Shown here: positions 16,001 to 25,800 of the stretch, one piece after another
How positions within the stretch are numbered: the stretch's first letter is position 1
How the letters are laid out: the number at the start of each line of letters is the position of its first letter
Translations under genes and position numbers: made by a program
Notes under the pieces: generated by a model
Database searches by the model: none
What the model was told of the DNA's origin: nothing
What the model saw: only the letters and a program-made list of their open reading frames with translations
Assembly: GCF_018687715.1 (NCBI RefSeq)
Contig: NC_056762.1
Span: forward strand, 37,032,864 to 37,096,863
Length of the DNA: 64,000 nt
Reading direction: 5' to 3'
DNA from: Carya illinoinensis
Lineage: Eukaryota > Streptophyta > Magnoliopsida > Fagales > Juglandaceae

Positions 16001-17448
16001 CCTGGACCCTCATTGATCTTCCACCAGACAAAAATTCAGTTGGTTGTAAGTGGGTTTACAAGACTAAGTTTAATGTTGATGGTTCAATTGAGAGACATAA
16101 GGCAAGATTAGTTGCCAAAGGTTATACTCAAAGGAAAGGGCTTGATTACTTAGAAACTTTTTCTCCAGTTGCAAAAATGGTGACAGTGAGATGCTTACTG
16201 TCTTTAGCAGCAATTTACAATTGGCATTTAGTGCATTTGGATGTGAACAATGCATTTCTTTATGGTGATTTGGAAGAAACAGTTTATATGAAACCACCAC
16301 CTGGGTATCTTAGAAAGGGGGACACTCGAGTTTGCAAGCTGCAGAAATCATTATATGGGTTAAAACAGGCTTCTAGGCAGTGGAACTCCAAGTTCACTGC
16401 AGCCTTGGTTGATTTGGGATTTGTACAATCCAAATCAGACTATTCATTATTCACAAGAAATACAAATGGTTGTTTTGTGGCCCTTTTGGTGTATGTAGAT
16501 GATATACTCTTGGCTAGTAGTGACAGTTCTGTTGTACAGACCATTAAAGATTCTTTGAGTCTATACTTCAAATTGAAGGATTTGGGTCCTGTCAAATATT
16601 TCCTAGGAATGGAAATTGCTATATCAAAAAAGGGAATTTCTATTTGCCAAAGGAAGTATGCACTGGAATTAATTTCTGATGTTGGGTTGTTAGCTTCTAA
16701 GCCAGTTAACTTTCCTATGGATTCCCATTGTAAACTTTCAAAATCTGATGGAGAGTTGATTGAAGACACAACTGCCTATAGAAGACTTATAGGCAAGTTA
16801 TTATACCTTACTCACACAAGGCCTGATATCACTTATTCAGTTCACCTTTTGAGTCAATTTTTGGAGTCTCCTCGGGTTCCTCATATGCAAGCTGCTCTCA
16901 GAATACTCAGATATGTAAAGATGGCACCAGGTCAAGGTATATTCCTTCCAGCTTCATCACAAGTTCATTTAAAGGCCTTTGCTGATTCGGATTGGGCAAG
17001 CTGCCCTGATACAAGAAGATCTATATCTGGCTACTGTGTATTTCTTGGTGATTCATTAATCTCTTGGAAATCAAAGAAACAAACCACTGTCTCAAGGTCA
17101 TCTGCAGAAGCTGAATATAGATCTATGGCCTATGCAGTTTGTGAGTTAACATGGTTAAAGTCTTTGCTCACTGATTTTCATCAAATTCACTCTCAACCAT
17201 CATTGCTATTTTGTGACAACCAAGCTGCCCTACATATTGCAGCCAACCCTGTTTTTCATGAGAGAACCAAACATATTGAGTTAGATTGTCACCTCATTAG
17301 AGAGAAAATACAAGCTGGTTTACTCAGGACATTGCACGTTCCCTCTTCTCATCAACTTGCAGATTTGTTAACTAAGCCCCTTGGTTCTACTGTTTTTCAT
17401 TCCTTGTTGTCCAAGATGAATGTTCAAAATATATATCATTCATCTTGA
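13069..17448 (+). CDS. copia gag-pol polyprotein, uninterrupted
   Basis: The frame runs about 1459 residues from the ATG at 13069 to TGA. The frame is also open upstream to 13006, but that stretch lies in the LTR and primer site. Domain order: a gag region of the UBN2/retrotran_gag type (NYNSWCRSM near the start); a CCHC zinc knuckle CTHCGMTNHTVDKC at about 13874; an aspartic protease core IIDTGATDH at about 14222; a GAG-pre-integrase block WHNRLGH with a later HHCTVC; an integrase core with D in HCDIWGP, D in RTDNGLEF and E in VERKHQ; a reverse transcriptase with KARLVAKGYTQ, LDVNNAFLYGDL and the catalytic YVDD at about 16492; and an RNase H with ADSDWA, SSAEAEYR and CDNQAA. All catalytic signatures are present and no stop or frameshift is seen, so the element may be competent to move. 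Integrase has NSIVE where most copias have NGVVE, a mild variation. Confidence 0.97.
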   Translation: METPSVSLATEDSSPYNLQNGDSPGSILVSNLLIGDNYNSWCRSMIMALKAKNKIGFVNGAITQPIETDSLYDKWDRCNSMVLSWILNSVSRDIGETIVYARTAKEMWDELKNQFSQGNGPRIFQLQKELSSLSQDQTSVSVYYRKFKCLWDELMNYSQMPNCTCGASKLCTCNAARLFLEYQQRQHVIMFLMGLNEEFAHVRGQILLLEPLPSITKVFSLVIQEEKQREVGSMGRVGFEPNVAFMNKRIEGSKINPGKQQYRREKVLCTHCGMTNHTVDKCYKLHGYPPSFKQRGKVSSANQVMAQPLSTPFDQNCMSFSQEEYQQLLALIRPQSTEPPKINHQAANVISKPNNLPPVSGKTICHSSFSSIKNNNSKSDSSTWIIDTGATDHIIHSITFFTTITKTLNTFVKLPNGENVTVIHLGTVHLSDGLVLKDVLCVPSFAYNLLSVTKVTSDQNCCFIFLPEICYIQGLTPWKMIGKGRKAAGLYFLQQSSASTNSVLSSVNSISDSASQLWHNRLGHPSSSRLLVLSKSVPNFISNKLVHEHHCTVCPLAKQKRLSFPIHSYKPSSPFNLIHCDIWGPFSIPTHDGFKYFLTIVDDHSRSTWVYLMKSKCEVKHIVIVFYNLVHTQFQQKIKCIRTDNGLEFQMREFFHSKGIIHQTSCVETPQQNSIVERKHQHLLNVARSLKFQSNVPLNFWGECVLTATHIINHIPSHILNNQSPQQILYGDIPSYNHFKVFGCLCYASTLSNNRSKFSPRARKCVFVGYPFGTKGYKLYDLDSHNFFVSRDVIFHENIFPFQNKVSSQQSSLPSEFVLPNPISDISIISQPSNSSLLSDSNSTSESINLIPDIPNASHSNQIPNIPSLQDINHFPPLRKSTRQRKSPVYLQNYHCNLVSPADSTSTISSLGSIDTPSGNKYSISEFLSYKHLSPSHKAFSIAISSHKEPDFYHQAVKYPHWRDAMSTELAALESNNTWTLIDLPPDKNSVGCKWVYKTKFNVDGSIERHKARLVAKGYTQRKGLDYLETFSPVAKMVTVRCLLSLAAIYNWHLVHLDVNNAFLYGDLEETVYMKPPPGYLRKGDTRVCKLQKSLYGLKQASRQWNSKFTAALVDLGFVQSKSDYSLFTRNTNGCFVALLVYVDDILLASSDSSVVQTIKDSLSLYFKLKDLGPVKYFLGMEIAISKKGISICQRKYALELISDVGLLASKPVNFPMDSHCKLSKSDGELIEDTTAYRRLIGKLLYLTHTRPDITYSVHLLSQFLESPRVPHMQAALRILRYVKMAPGQGIFLPASSQVHLKAFADSDWASCPDTRRSISGYCVFLGDSLISWKSKKQTTVSRSSAEAEYRSMAYAVCELTWLKSLLTDFHQIHSQPSLLFCDNQAALHIAANPVFHERTKHIELDCHLIREKIQAGLLRTLHVPSSHQLADLLTKPLGSTVFHSLLSKMNVQNIYHSS

Positions 17449-17455
17449 GGGGGAC

Positions 17456-17661
17456 TATTGTAAATTTACATTTCAGTCCTTACTGTAAATAGATAGTTAG
17501 TTATTTTACCTTTCTGTTTTTAGTCTTTTAACTGAGAATTAGTTTTCTACATCTTGTATAAATAAGAGGTGACTTGATGTACTGGATATATAGAATAAAA
17601 AAACTCAGAAGTATTCTTCATCTCTTCTTCGATCTTTATATTCTTGGTTCAAGTTGTTTCA
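17456..17661 (+). repeat. 3' LTR of the copia element
   Basis: 206 bp, preceded by the polypurine tract ending GAGGGGGAC and followed by the target duplication TAGTT. It appears identical to the 5' LTR over its whole length. Confidence 0.95.
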
Positions 17662-17666
17662 TAGTT

Positions 17667-18967
17667 TGGAGGCAGTAATTGGGAATCGAATGATCATCGG
17701 ATAAAAATAATATATATTGCAGTTGATTTGATAAGGTACGTGTAAGGCACTTAATTAGAATATCATGTATTGGCAAGGCAAGGAAGGCGTGCCTCTTTTC
17801 TGCATGACGCCAATTACCTGAGTCTGATCTATTAATTATCATGTACGTTAAGCTTCGGATGGCTAAGGTTAGGTGCAGCTTCCTTTGTCCTTCAGCTAGC
17901 TCCCAAAGGAATTTAATAAATAAAAAAAACACAAAGTAATACTCACAACGGTGTACGAAAAAAGAACAGAATAGAAAATGTGGGCCTGCATCTTAATTCT
18001 ATTATATCATGTTACGTACCTTTTTTGGAGATGAATAAGAGGTGGGTGGTCGATCTCTTTAATTAAAGAGACGTACCCAAAACATGAATCACATCTGAAA
18101 AACTCCTTTCCAGTTGACCTAGTTCTCTACATCTGGTGTTGACCTAGTTCTCTTCATCTGGTAGCCAATCACTTCCTGCCATCTCAGATTGCAGAAAACG
18201 AAGTGCTATTCATTGAGTGACGTATAACACGCAAAAGTCTCAAATGAGACCAATTATAGATTATAAAAAATGCTATGTTTACCGTTGGTTCTACCGCTGG
18301 ATTCTACTGTTGTGTTTTTTTTTATTATTTCTTTACTTAATGATTAAGTAACTATTTTTTAATAATATTATAAATTTTTTTATTTTTTTTAAATGTTTAA
18401 ATGTATTAAAAAACATATTTAAAAAAATATAAAAAAAAAAATTCTCAAATACAAAAATAGGAGCCCTAACGGGAGCTCTGAGAGGTAAGAGTAGCACCAT
18501 CCTTAGATTATTAGAATTTTTTTTTTTTAAAAAGAAAACCCAACCTAGAGGCTTTAAATCCTATCCCTGTTTGGTTTAATATACATGTGACTCCAGTATG
18601 GTCAAGATACAAAGGTATATATATAAATATATATATATATGTATGTATGTATACATAATTAATATATATAATGAGTTTTGCTATTCATTATTTTCACACA
18701 TCATATTTTTTTATTTTTTATTTTTCTTAAACTAATTAAATTTTTCTATTTATCGTTTATGTATATCACACATTTGGTAAAATAAAAAAATAAAAATAAA
18801 AAAGTGTGACCTGTGTGCGAGATAATAATGAATAAATTTTTCATATATAATAGACCGACCTGACGTCTGCATGAATTTGCCCAACTTTTATATATGTGTG
18901 TGTGTGTGTACAAACAAGCACTCACCCATGCCAATCCTTTCCAAAGTCCTTTCCTTCTCAAATTTCA
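17667..18967. other. intergenic upstream of the second LOR gene
   Basis: No gene is supported. It holds a short direct repeat of GTTGACCTAGTTCTCTTCATCTGG type at 18115-18162, A/T-rich runs at 18305-18440, a TA tract near 18618-18642 and a probable MITE at about 18673-18845, whose ends are imperfectly inverted (ATTCATTATTTTCACAC against GTGTGCGAGATAATAATGAAT). The likely LOR TATA box TTTTATATATG lies at 18887-18897, about 70 bases upstream of the start codon, followed by a short GT repeat. Confidence 0.5.
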
Positions 18968-19938
18968 ATGGCTAAGGTGTATCCTCAAGTACCTAGGAGC
19001 TTTTCTCCCTACTTCATGACCTCAAAGAGAGAAACATTTACCGTATGGATGAAATCGCTTTTGTATCAGACAAATGGTTGCACTGTCTACAACACGAATG
19101 GTGATATCGTTTATCGTGTTGACAACTATGACAAAAAAGGTAGCAATGAAGTTCATCTCATGGATCTCCGAGGCAAAGTGCTCTCTACTATAAGACGAAA
19201 GGTACTTATTAATTCTGGGATTTTCAATTGCTCTCTGGCCTGTCAACTCGGAAATCTAATGACTTGAACTGACTTTGGTTTCTGTTTGATGTTATTATAT
19301 ATGCAGAAATTACTTGCTTTCGGAGGTTGGGATGGGTATAGATGCAGTGGTTTTAATACTACAAACGAAGAACAGCCATGGTTTCAAGTAAAAAAATGCA
19401 ACAGAATGCTTATGGGAGACTTGGCTTGTCAAGTTTCTGTGGGTTATGATCAAAAGTACAGGATAGTTAGATTGGCTGCTGGCAAAGGAGCTTTTAGAAT
19501 ACTAAATAATGAGGGAGATATTGTTGCAGAGGTCGGTCTTTCTTTCCTTAGATATCACAATTCCTTTTGGCCTTTTGGGTTGTTTCAACAAAATGATGAT
19601 GGATTCAATTAATTCTTAGATATGCTAATGAACTAGCTACAAAAAATTTCTGCAAGAAATAACTAGCTACAAAAAATTTCTGCAAGAAATAACTAGCTAC
19701 AATTGAGCAGTTTTCTTGTAGTGTATATATATGCGTACTAGTTGTTGTTTCTTTTATTTTTGTAGGCAAAACCAAAGCAGTCATGTTTCTTTTATTTTTG
19801 CAGGCAAAACCAAAGCAGTCATCTTCAGGAGTACTTCTGGGAGAAAATGTTTTAACTTTGGTGGTGGAGCCTCACATGGATCACTCCCTAATCATGGCTC
19901 TAGTGATTGTGTATGGACTCCTTCGTCGTAGAATGTAA
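18968..19938 (+). CDS. LURP-one-related (LOR) protein, second paralogue, three exons
   Basis: Exons 18968-19201, 19307-19531 and 19804-19938, all phase 0, give about 197 residues. The start ATG is in the context TTTCAATGGCTAAG. Family landmarks are FTVWMKSLLYQTNGCTVYN, EVHLMDLRGKVL, FGGWDGYRCSG, GDLACQVSVGYDQKY and, at the C-terminus, VLLGENVLTLVV and DHSLIMALVIVYGLLRRRM. Membership of the plant LURP-one/DUF567 family is clear; the family is implicated in pathogen response but its biochemistry is not defined. The exon structure matches the copy at 767-1817. A 38-bp tandem duplication spans the last acceptor (see the repeat entry). The downstream acceptor keeps the reading frame. The exon 2 donor reads GAG/GTCGGT, weaker than usual. 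Confidence 0.9.
19642..19701. repeat. short tandem repeat in LOR intron 2
   Basis: The unit AACTAGCTACAAAAAATTTC followed by TGCAAGAAAT (about 30 bp) occurs twice in a row plus a partial third copy inside the second intron of the LOR gene. Confidence 0.8.
19747..19822 (+). repeat. 38-bp tandem duplication spanning a splice acceptor
   Basis: Two near-identical 38-bp copies lie head to tail. Each consists of a pyrimidine tract ending in AG (TGTAG in the first, TGCAG in the second) followed by GCAAAACCAAAGCAGTCAT, the start of exon 3. The candidate acceptors end at 19765 and 19803. Only the second gives the normal LOR C-terminus. Use of the first adds 38 nt and shifts the frame. Confidence 0.9.
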
Positions 19939-21929
19939 AACAATCTTAGTTTCTAACCACAAATTTGTAAAGGCTACCAGCTCGTTGGTTTGAGTTTTCT
20001 GTAAGTTTTGTTTCCATTCAATTTTGTTTGTAGACGTGGGAAAGAGTGAGTAGGGAGGTACGTATAAGTAGAGCAAAAGAAGCAGTACGGTCCTGTACTC
20101 GTTCTGATTTATATTTAAATATTTTGCCTCCTAATTATCTCAGAATATTGCCGTCGATCTTTAGCTCAGTTGGCAAAACTGGACAGTAAAGATTGTACTG
20201 ACACCGCAGGCATAAACCAGTACTCAGATTTTTTCACGTTCAGAGAAAATATTAAGGCCAAGTCAAATAACTAGTCAACGTTGTAATAATTGGAATCACT
20301 TTAACTCATTATAAAGGTTAAAAATTTATACCTTCCAAACGTGCTAATATATATAAAAGAATGAAATTGATTTTATTTGTAATTTGGTTTGTGATGTTTG
20401 GAACGATTAAAAAGAAAATAAAATAAAAAGTGAAATTAACACAAGATTTATGAAATTAAATAATTTGTCTACACTCAACAAATTGCAAAAGATTTTATTT
20501 TAAATAATAAGTAAATATAGTACAATGACCATATAAAATAATGATATAATATATAATAAATCCTAATCAACAGGTCGAGTCATATTAAGTCAAGAATCAA
20601 AATAGATTCTTATTAGATCAGATCATCAAATCGAACCACCACAAATACAACCAAACTGATCATCTATACATAGAAGCCCAACACATGCTATGAAAACAGT
20701 GCTCATTGCACGAAACTTAAAAAATAAATAAATAAATACAAATTAGATCGATCAAGCAATTGCGACCTAATCTTGTTAAGATCCCTCAAACAGGCGTGCT
20801 TTATTGAAATAATTTAGATATAAATTCATGTCAACATGTACTCCTGCTTACAAATCATGCGTCTAAGAGAATTTGAAGAAAAATATATAAAAAATGGCCG
20901 GCCTCCAACCAATGATCCAAGGCGGCCACCTTGCTGATCATGTTCTTCACGATAATGTATAAGTTGTCGAATGGAGAATTTCCAATATATAAAGTAGAAG
21001 TCAAACATGTATGGCAATAATTTAGGGTAACCTCATATATACCTCATGAACATATACTCCATTATGCATTAATATTCCATTACCATCCACATCTCTGAAA
21101 CGTGATCTAGATCTATCGGATCAGCCTGGCCCATGTTTTTCATAAAAATACTCGATCGATATTCAATCTGTTATTTTATATATTTCTATATTTTTCCTCC
21201 AATCTCTTGGTTTATGAGATATATATATATACACACACACACACATAAATAATGCTGATTTCTAGAACATTATTTTTTATTTATTTTTTAAAAAAGGAAT
21301 CATATCTGATAAGCATGAAGATCGAGTGCTACTACTTAATTGGTTTCCTTTTTCTTCTTCATAATCATATTCGTGTGCATGCAAGGTCTTGGCCGGTGGC
21401 AAAGGCAGGCAGGCAAAGTACTCTCACAGTCTCACATGCATATTAATGCTCATGATTCTCATGTGAGAGTACTATGCATATTAATTGCAGATTATTCAGG
21501 GTCCAAAAAGGAAGGAAATTAAAGAATAACGTGGAAAACAAACTGCTTATGATTCTCGATCACATTATATACAAGAAATTATATCATGCATGCAGCAGCA
21601 GGAGTCAAGATTAATTAAGAGGCTGATCAAAGAAATATCACATGATTTAATTTTTTTCATCCGCGGAATCAAGCTAGCTACGTCCTGATCATCATGTTCT
21701 AACTAATTAGCAGTGGACGGTGCATACATGGCTCTTCAAATTTGTCTACTTTTGGTTCTTAGAATTTGCTTACTTTGGGTTCTTCACTGTGTTTGATGTA
21801 CGTATAATATAAAAGGCACAATACATTTTACAACATATTAAGCTGCACATACGTGTGATCTTTCAATGCTACATACATGCACATTTTCTGCACGTGACCG
21901 ATATGTACCGTTTTCATCGAATATATTTA
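19939..21929. other. intergenic
   Basis: No gene is supported. The first about 100 bases are likely the 3' UTR of the LOR gene. The rest is AT-rich with a short TA/CA microsatellite at 21221-21247 and several CATG/TGCATG-rich palindromes. Confidence 0.45.
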
Positions 21930-22294
21930 AGCTCTCGTTTAGATGAGATAAAATGAGATGAGACTATATGATATAAGAAATTTGTGAATAGTAATGAAAT
22001 GATTTGAATTAAAATATTTTATAAAATTTTAGAAAAATAAAGGAAAACTTGAATAAATATATTATAGAGTTAAAAAAATATTGTTAGAATTTAATTTTTC
22101 AATATTATTTTTGTTTAAAGATTTGAAAATTAAGTTAAATTATTTTTTGAGTTTTGTTTGAAAGTTTAAGACAGTTGTAATGATTAGATGGAAAAACTGA
22201 AAATTTGAAATTGAAAAGTGTTTGTATTTATGGTGTTTGGATGTACTTGAAATGAGATGAGATGATTAGACCATCTTAAAATCCAAATGAAGCC
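21930..22294. mobile_element. MITE with GAGATGAG-type terminal inverted repeats
   Basis: The left end AGCTCTCGTTTAGATGAGAT and the reverse complement of the right end GGCTTCATTTGGATTTTAAG are imperfect inverted repeats. Both continue into ATGAGATGAGA-type sequence. A TTA target duplication can be read (21927-21929 and 22295-22297), which would fit the PIF/Harbinger class. The element is 365 bp and non-coding. Related sequence is seen at 5001/10220-10537, 43263-43595 and 46025-46132. Confidence 0.7.
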
Positions 22295-22885
22295 TTAATT
22301 AATTAGCAAGTTAACTATGGATATAGACCTTACAAGTGCATATTCGATTGTTAAGCTTCTTAAAAGATGATTATCTGAGCATAGATTATATAGAATATAA
22401 TTAAGAACATTGATTATAATTTTCATGATAAGCTCCTTACCGCTAGATCATATGAATTCGATAATATTTAATACAATGGAAAATGCTAAAGAAAAGAAAT
22501 ATATATAATTCTCCTCCCACCAGTTCCTTTGTATTTTTTCAACCAATAAATATTAAAAAAAAAAAACAAGGTAGCATATATTACAAAAGGTGCACTGGAC
22601 CACTGCTACAAAACCTTATATTACAGCCAATGGGGGGAACATATAGCTTGCTAGGTGGGAAAAAGGGCAAAAAAAAAAAAGACACAAAAAGGTATGTAAC
22701 GTATGTAACCTTTTTTTTTTTTTTTTTTTTTCTTTTTAATTTTTATTACTTTTGAGAAGATTTACATATTAAATTATTCACTCGATCTGATGAAATTGCA
22801 CATCCGAATTTCCCAAGATGCTTATATAATTCAACTGTGTATCGTATTTAATTTATATTTCATCAATTCAGGAATAAATTAATAA
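22295..22885. other. intergenic, 3' side of the NT-C2 coiled-coil gene
   Basis: It contains A runs and a T run (about 22552-22566, 22670-22680, 22710-22733) and, next to the stop codon, the probable 3' UTR of the minus-strand gene ending at 22886. No other feature is supported. Confidence 0.4.
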
Positions 22886-25800
22886 TTAAATCTTCTTAGC
22901 ATGTTTGAGGTTACGTACTTTCATTACAAGCTTTTGTCTTTCACCTTCTACCTCTGCAAACTTGAGACTTATTTCTGAATATCTCTCTTGCATCTCCTTT
23001 AGGTCAGTTTCCATTGATCTGTTCCTCTCTTTTAATGACGCCAATTCGGCGATTAAATCATCATCAAGGTTTCCTTCTTTATTACTAATACTGGAGACTT
23101 TGATGATCAGTTCTTTCTCTGAAGTTTCATAATTGCTGCATAGAAACGTTAAATATATAGGCATTAGTAGCTAGGCTTGCAATTCAAAAGAAAGTGAAGC
23201 AACCAACGGCAAGTAGTACGGTTCCATATTCAAGTCAGACCTCTGAGTTAGTGACAATGCGTTTTCATTCTCTCCGGGAAGGCATGCTGTAATGCTCAAA
23301 GGGTCGGTTGCAGTACTTGCTTCTTCAGGAACACCACTGTTTGAAACATTGTTGCTAGTATCTTTGCTTGCCTGTAAAATAGATAATTCATTTAACGAAC
23401 TTTCGACTTATAGCCTAGTTCAATTGAATGGAATTAGACAGTATACCTAAGAAAGGAAACAAACCCAGGCAACAATCTAATCTGGTTAATTTAGCAGTCA
23501 ATCTTGATAGAGAAATTGGAGTGAAACAAAGCAGAACACTGACTCAAAAAAAAATAATAAAAGAATAAAAATACACTGATTTCAACCAAAAAAAAGAACA
23601 GCACCATGTACAGGTTTTAGAAATCCCTCATCGGCCCTACAACCATGACAAGGAAATAAGGCAGGTCAAGCAGGTACTTTTATCATTAGCTAATTATGCG
23701 TGCATTGAAATAACATAAGCATCATCTTATGATGTATTACATGAAGTACTACGCTGTCACAAACCTTTTGAAATGGAATGGCCTGAATGAGTTCTTCCAT
23801 TTTGCCCTCTAAATCTTCAATTTTATTTTGAAGATCCCTTTCCTTCTCTAAAAATGAATTTGTTGAGATTTTCAAGGCAGTTTCCTTGAGCTTTATCTGT
23901 CCCTGCCAGAAAACAAAAATCATTATAGATACAAAAAAATCTTTGTAGTCATCCAGATTACATCACTTATGCATAAGCATATACTTGAAAAAAATAATGA
24001 TTTGATGTACTCCATGGAGTTGTAATTTACCTCAAGCAGTTTTATTTTCTCCCTCAGACTTGCAACTTCTTCCAAACCGTGGGGAGCTGGAGTTGATTTT
24101 TGGTTTTTCAGAGTAGTTTTGGTTCCATCAGAAACCAAGTGCCCATAGCTATCCTTGAGCTTCTTCTCTATACTCGTCAATGCGTCAACCTTCTTCCTTA
24201 CATCATTTTCTAATTCCAAGATCTGGTTCCTGAGGTTTTCTTTCTCAAACTCATCCTCAAACAAGGAATGTTTCAAATTATTACACTGAGATCTAAGTGT
24301 TTCCATCTCCAATTGTAAGAAACCAACTGTTGCCTCCTTCTCATCCTTGAGATGCCTAATGCTACTTAGCTCCTTCAGTGACTTCTCTGCTTCCTTCTTC
24401 AGCAACGCAATTGTGCTCACCAGTTCAATTCTTTCCTCATTTCCCCTTTGAACCAGCATTTCAGATTCCTTAATTGATATCCTCATTTGTTCCAATTGTG
24501 CTTGACATTTTTCTTGCTGTTCTGCACGTTCAGAAAGGCTTACATGCTCTGTCATGAGCCTTTTAATCTCAGCTTTGAGAACTTCAATCTCCTTGGAGAA
24601 AGCCCTGCTGACTTCTTCCCCATGCTGCTTCTGATGTTCCAGCTGCTTGGACTTGTAATCAATTTCCACCAACATCTGCTCTATCTGATATTGCTTCATA
24701 TCTATTTGGTTGGAAAGCTCATGCATTCTGGCCTCATAGTCATCCCTCATCGACTGGAGCTCTTCTTTGACTTTCTGGAGCATTTCTTCTAGTTGACTTT
24801 TCTGCCATCGGAGTTCATTAGCTTCCTTCAATGCTTTTGCAGCCACCTTCTCATTTGCATCAAATGTAGAAAACATTTGCACTGAGAGCTTTCTAAACTC
24901 ATCCTGAAGCCTCTCAGCTGTACTAGCATTTTTCCATTTTGTCTTCCGCAAGGCTTCCTCTGCTTGGATGGCTCTTTGCTCCTGCTCAACTTTGGCACGC
25001 ATCACAGCTTCCAGATCACCTTCAAATCCTTGAGCCTGCTTCTCCAATTCTTCTTCCAACCTTTTGATATGGGTTTCAAGTTCCCTCATGGTAGCCAAAG
25101 AACCTGACAATTCTTTTGACTGCCTCTTAAGTTCATTTTCCAAGCTATCTATATGGGCTTCTAGTTCAGTTAGGTCAGGAGGGGTGGAACATTCATATTG
25201 TATTTTCAGTTGTTCTTGCAGTTGACTTTGCTCCAGTTTATATGACATGTCATGGTTTTCCTGCTTCAATATCTCGTAGTCAAGTTCAAGCTGCTCCATC
25301 TGCATCTCTAGCTCATCTTTATCTCTCCTATAAATCTCTATTTCACCATTGAGGTCTATGATCTTTTGCTCCAGCAAGCATGTTTCTTTGGCATCACCGT
25401 GCTCCTTAACGAGCTCTTCCAGTGCTTTCTGCTCTTCATCCTCATCTGTCTCACATTTTAAGAGGGTTCCCCTCAGATATTCAGCATTCTCACTGGATCC
25501 TATTTTGCTGTAAAGATCAGATATTTCCGTGTTCTTTGTTGTCAACATTTCTTCTAGGTCCCTGACTGCAAGAATCAACTCAGTGTTAGATTCCTGAGTT
25601 TTCTGCAATTGTAACCGAAGATTAGCATTCAGGTCCTTCTCATAGATCAATTCTTGTCTGAGTTCTTCAACAAGAGCACGCAGATCCCCACCCTCTGACT
25701 GCAACTTGTTTTTGAATTTTGTCTCATCCATACGTTTATGGAAGGCCTTGAGTTTCTCGCATTCTGATTCAAGTGCATCTTTCTCCTCTTTCAAGCTTAC

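Larger units (their letters stand above)
12818..17661 (+). mobile_element. full-length Ty1/copia LTR retrotransposon
   Basis: Two 206-bp LTRs (12818-13023 and 17456-17661) enclose one long gag-pol frame in the Ty1/copia domain order, with integrase before reverse transcriptase. The 5-bp target duplication TAGTT is perfect (12813-12817 and 17662-17666). A methionine-tRNA-type primer site TGGTATCAGAG (13024-13034) follows the 5' LTR, and a purine tract GAGGGGGA precedes the 3' LTR. By eye the two LTRs are identical, which implies very recent insertion. Using the target duplication as guide the LTR starts TATTG and ends TTTCA, so it has the non-canonical TA..CA termini instead of TG..CA. Confidence 0.97.

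Noticed and set aside
20157..20190. TTAGCTCAGTTGGCAAAACTGG resembling a tRNA D-arm region
   Set aside because: No acceptor stem, anticodon loop or T-arm can be drawn around it.
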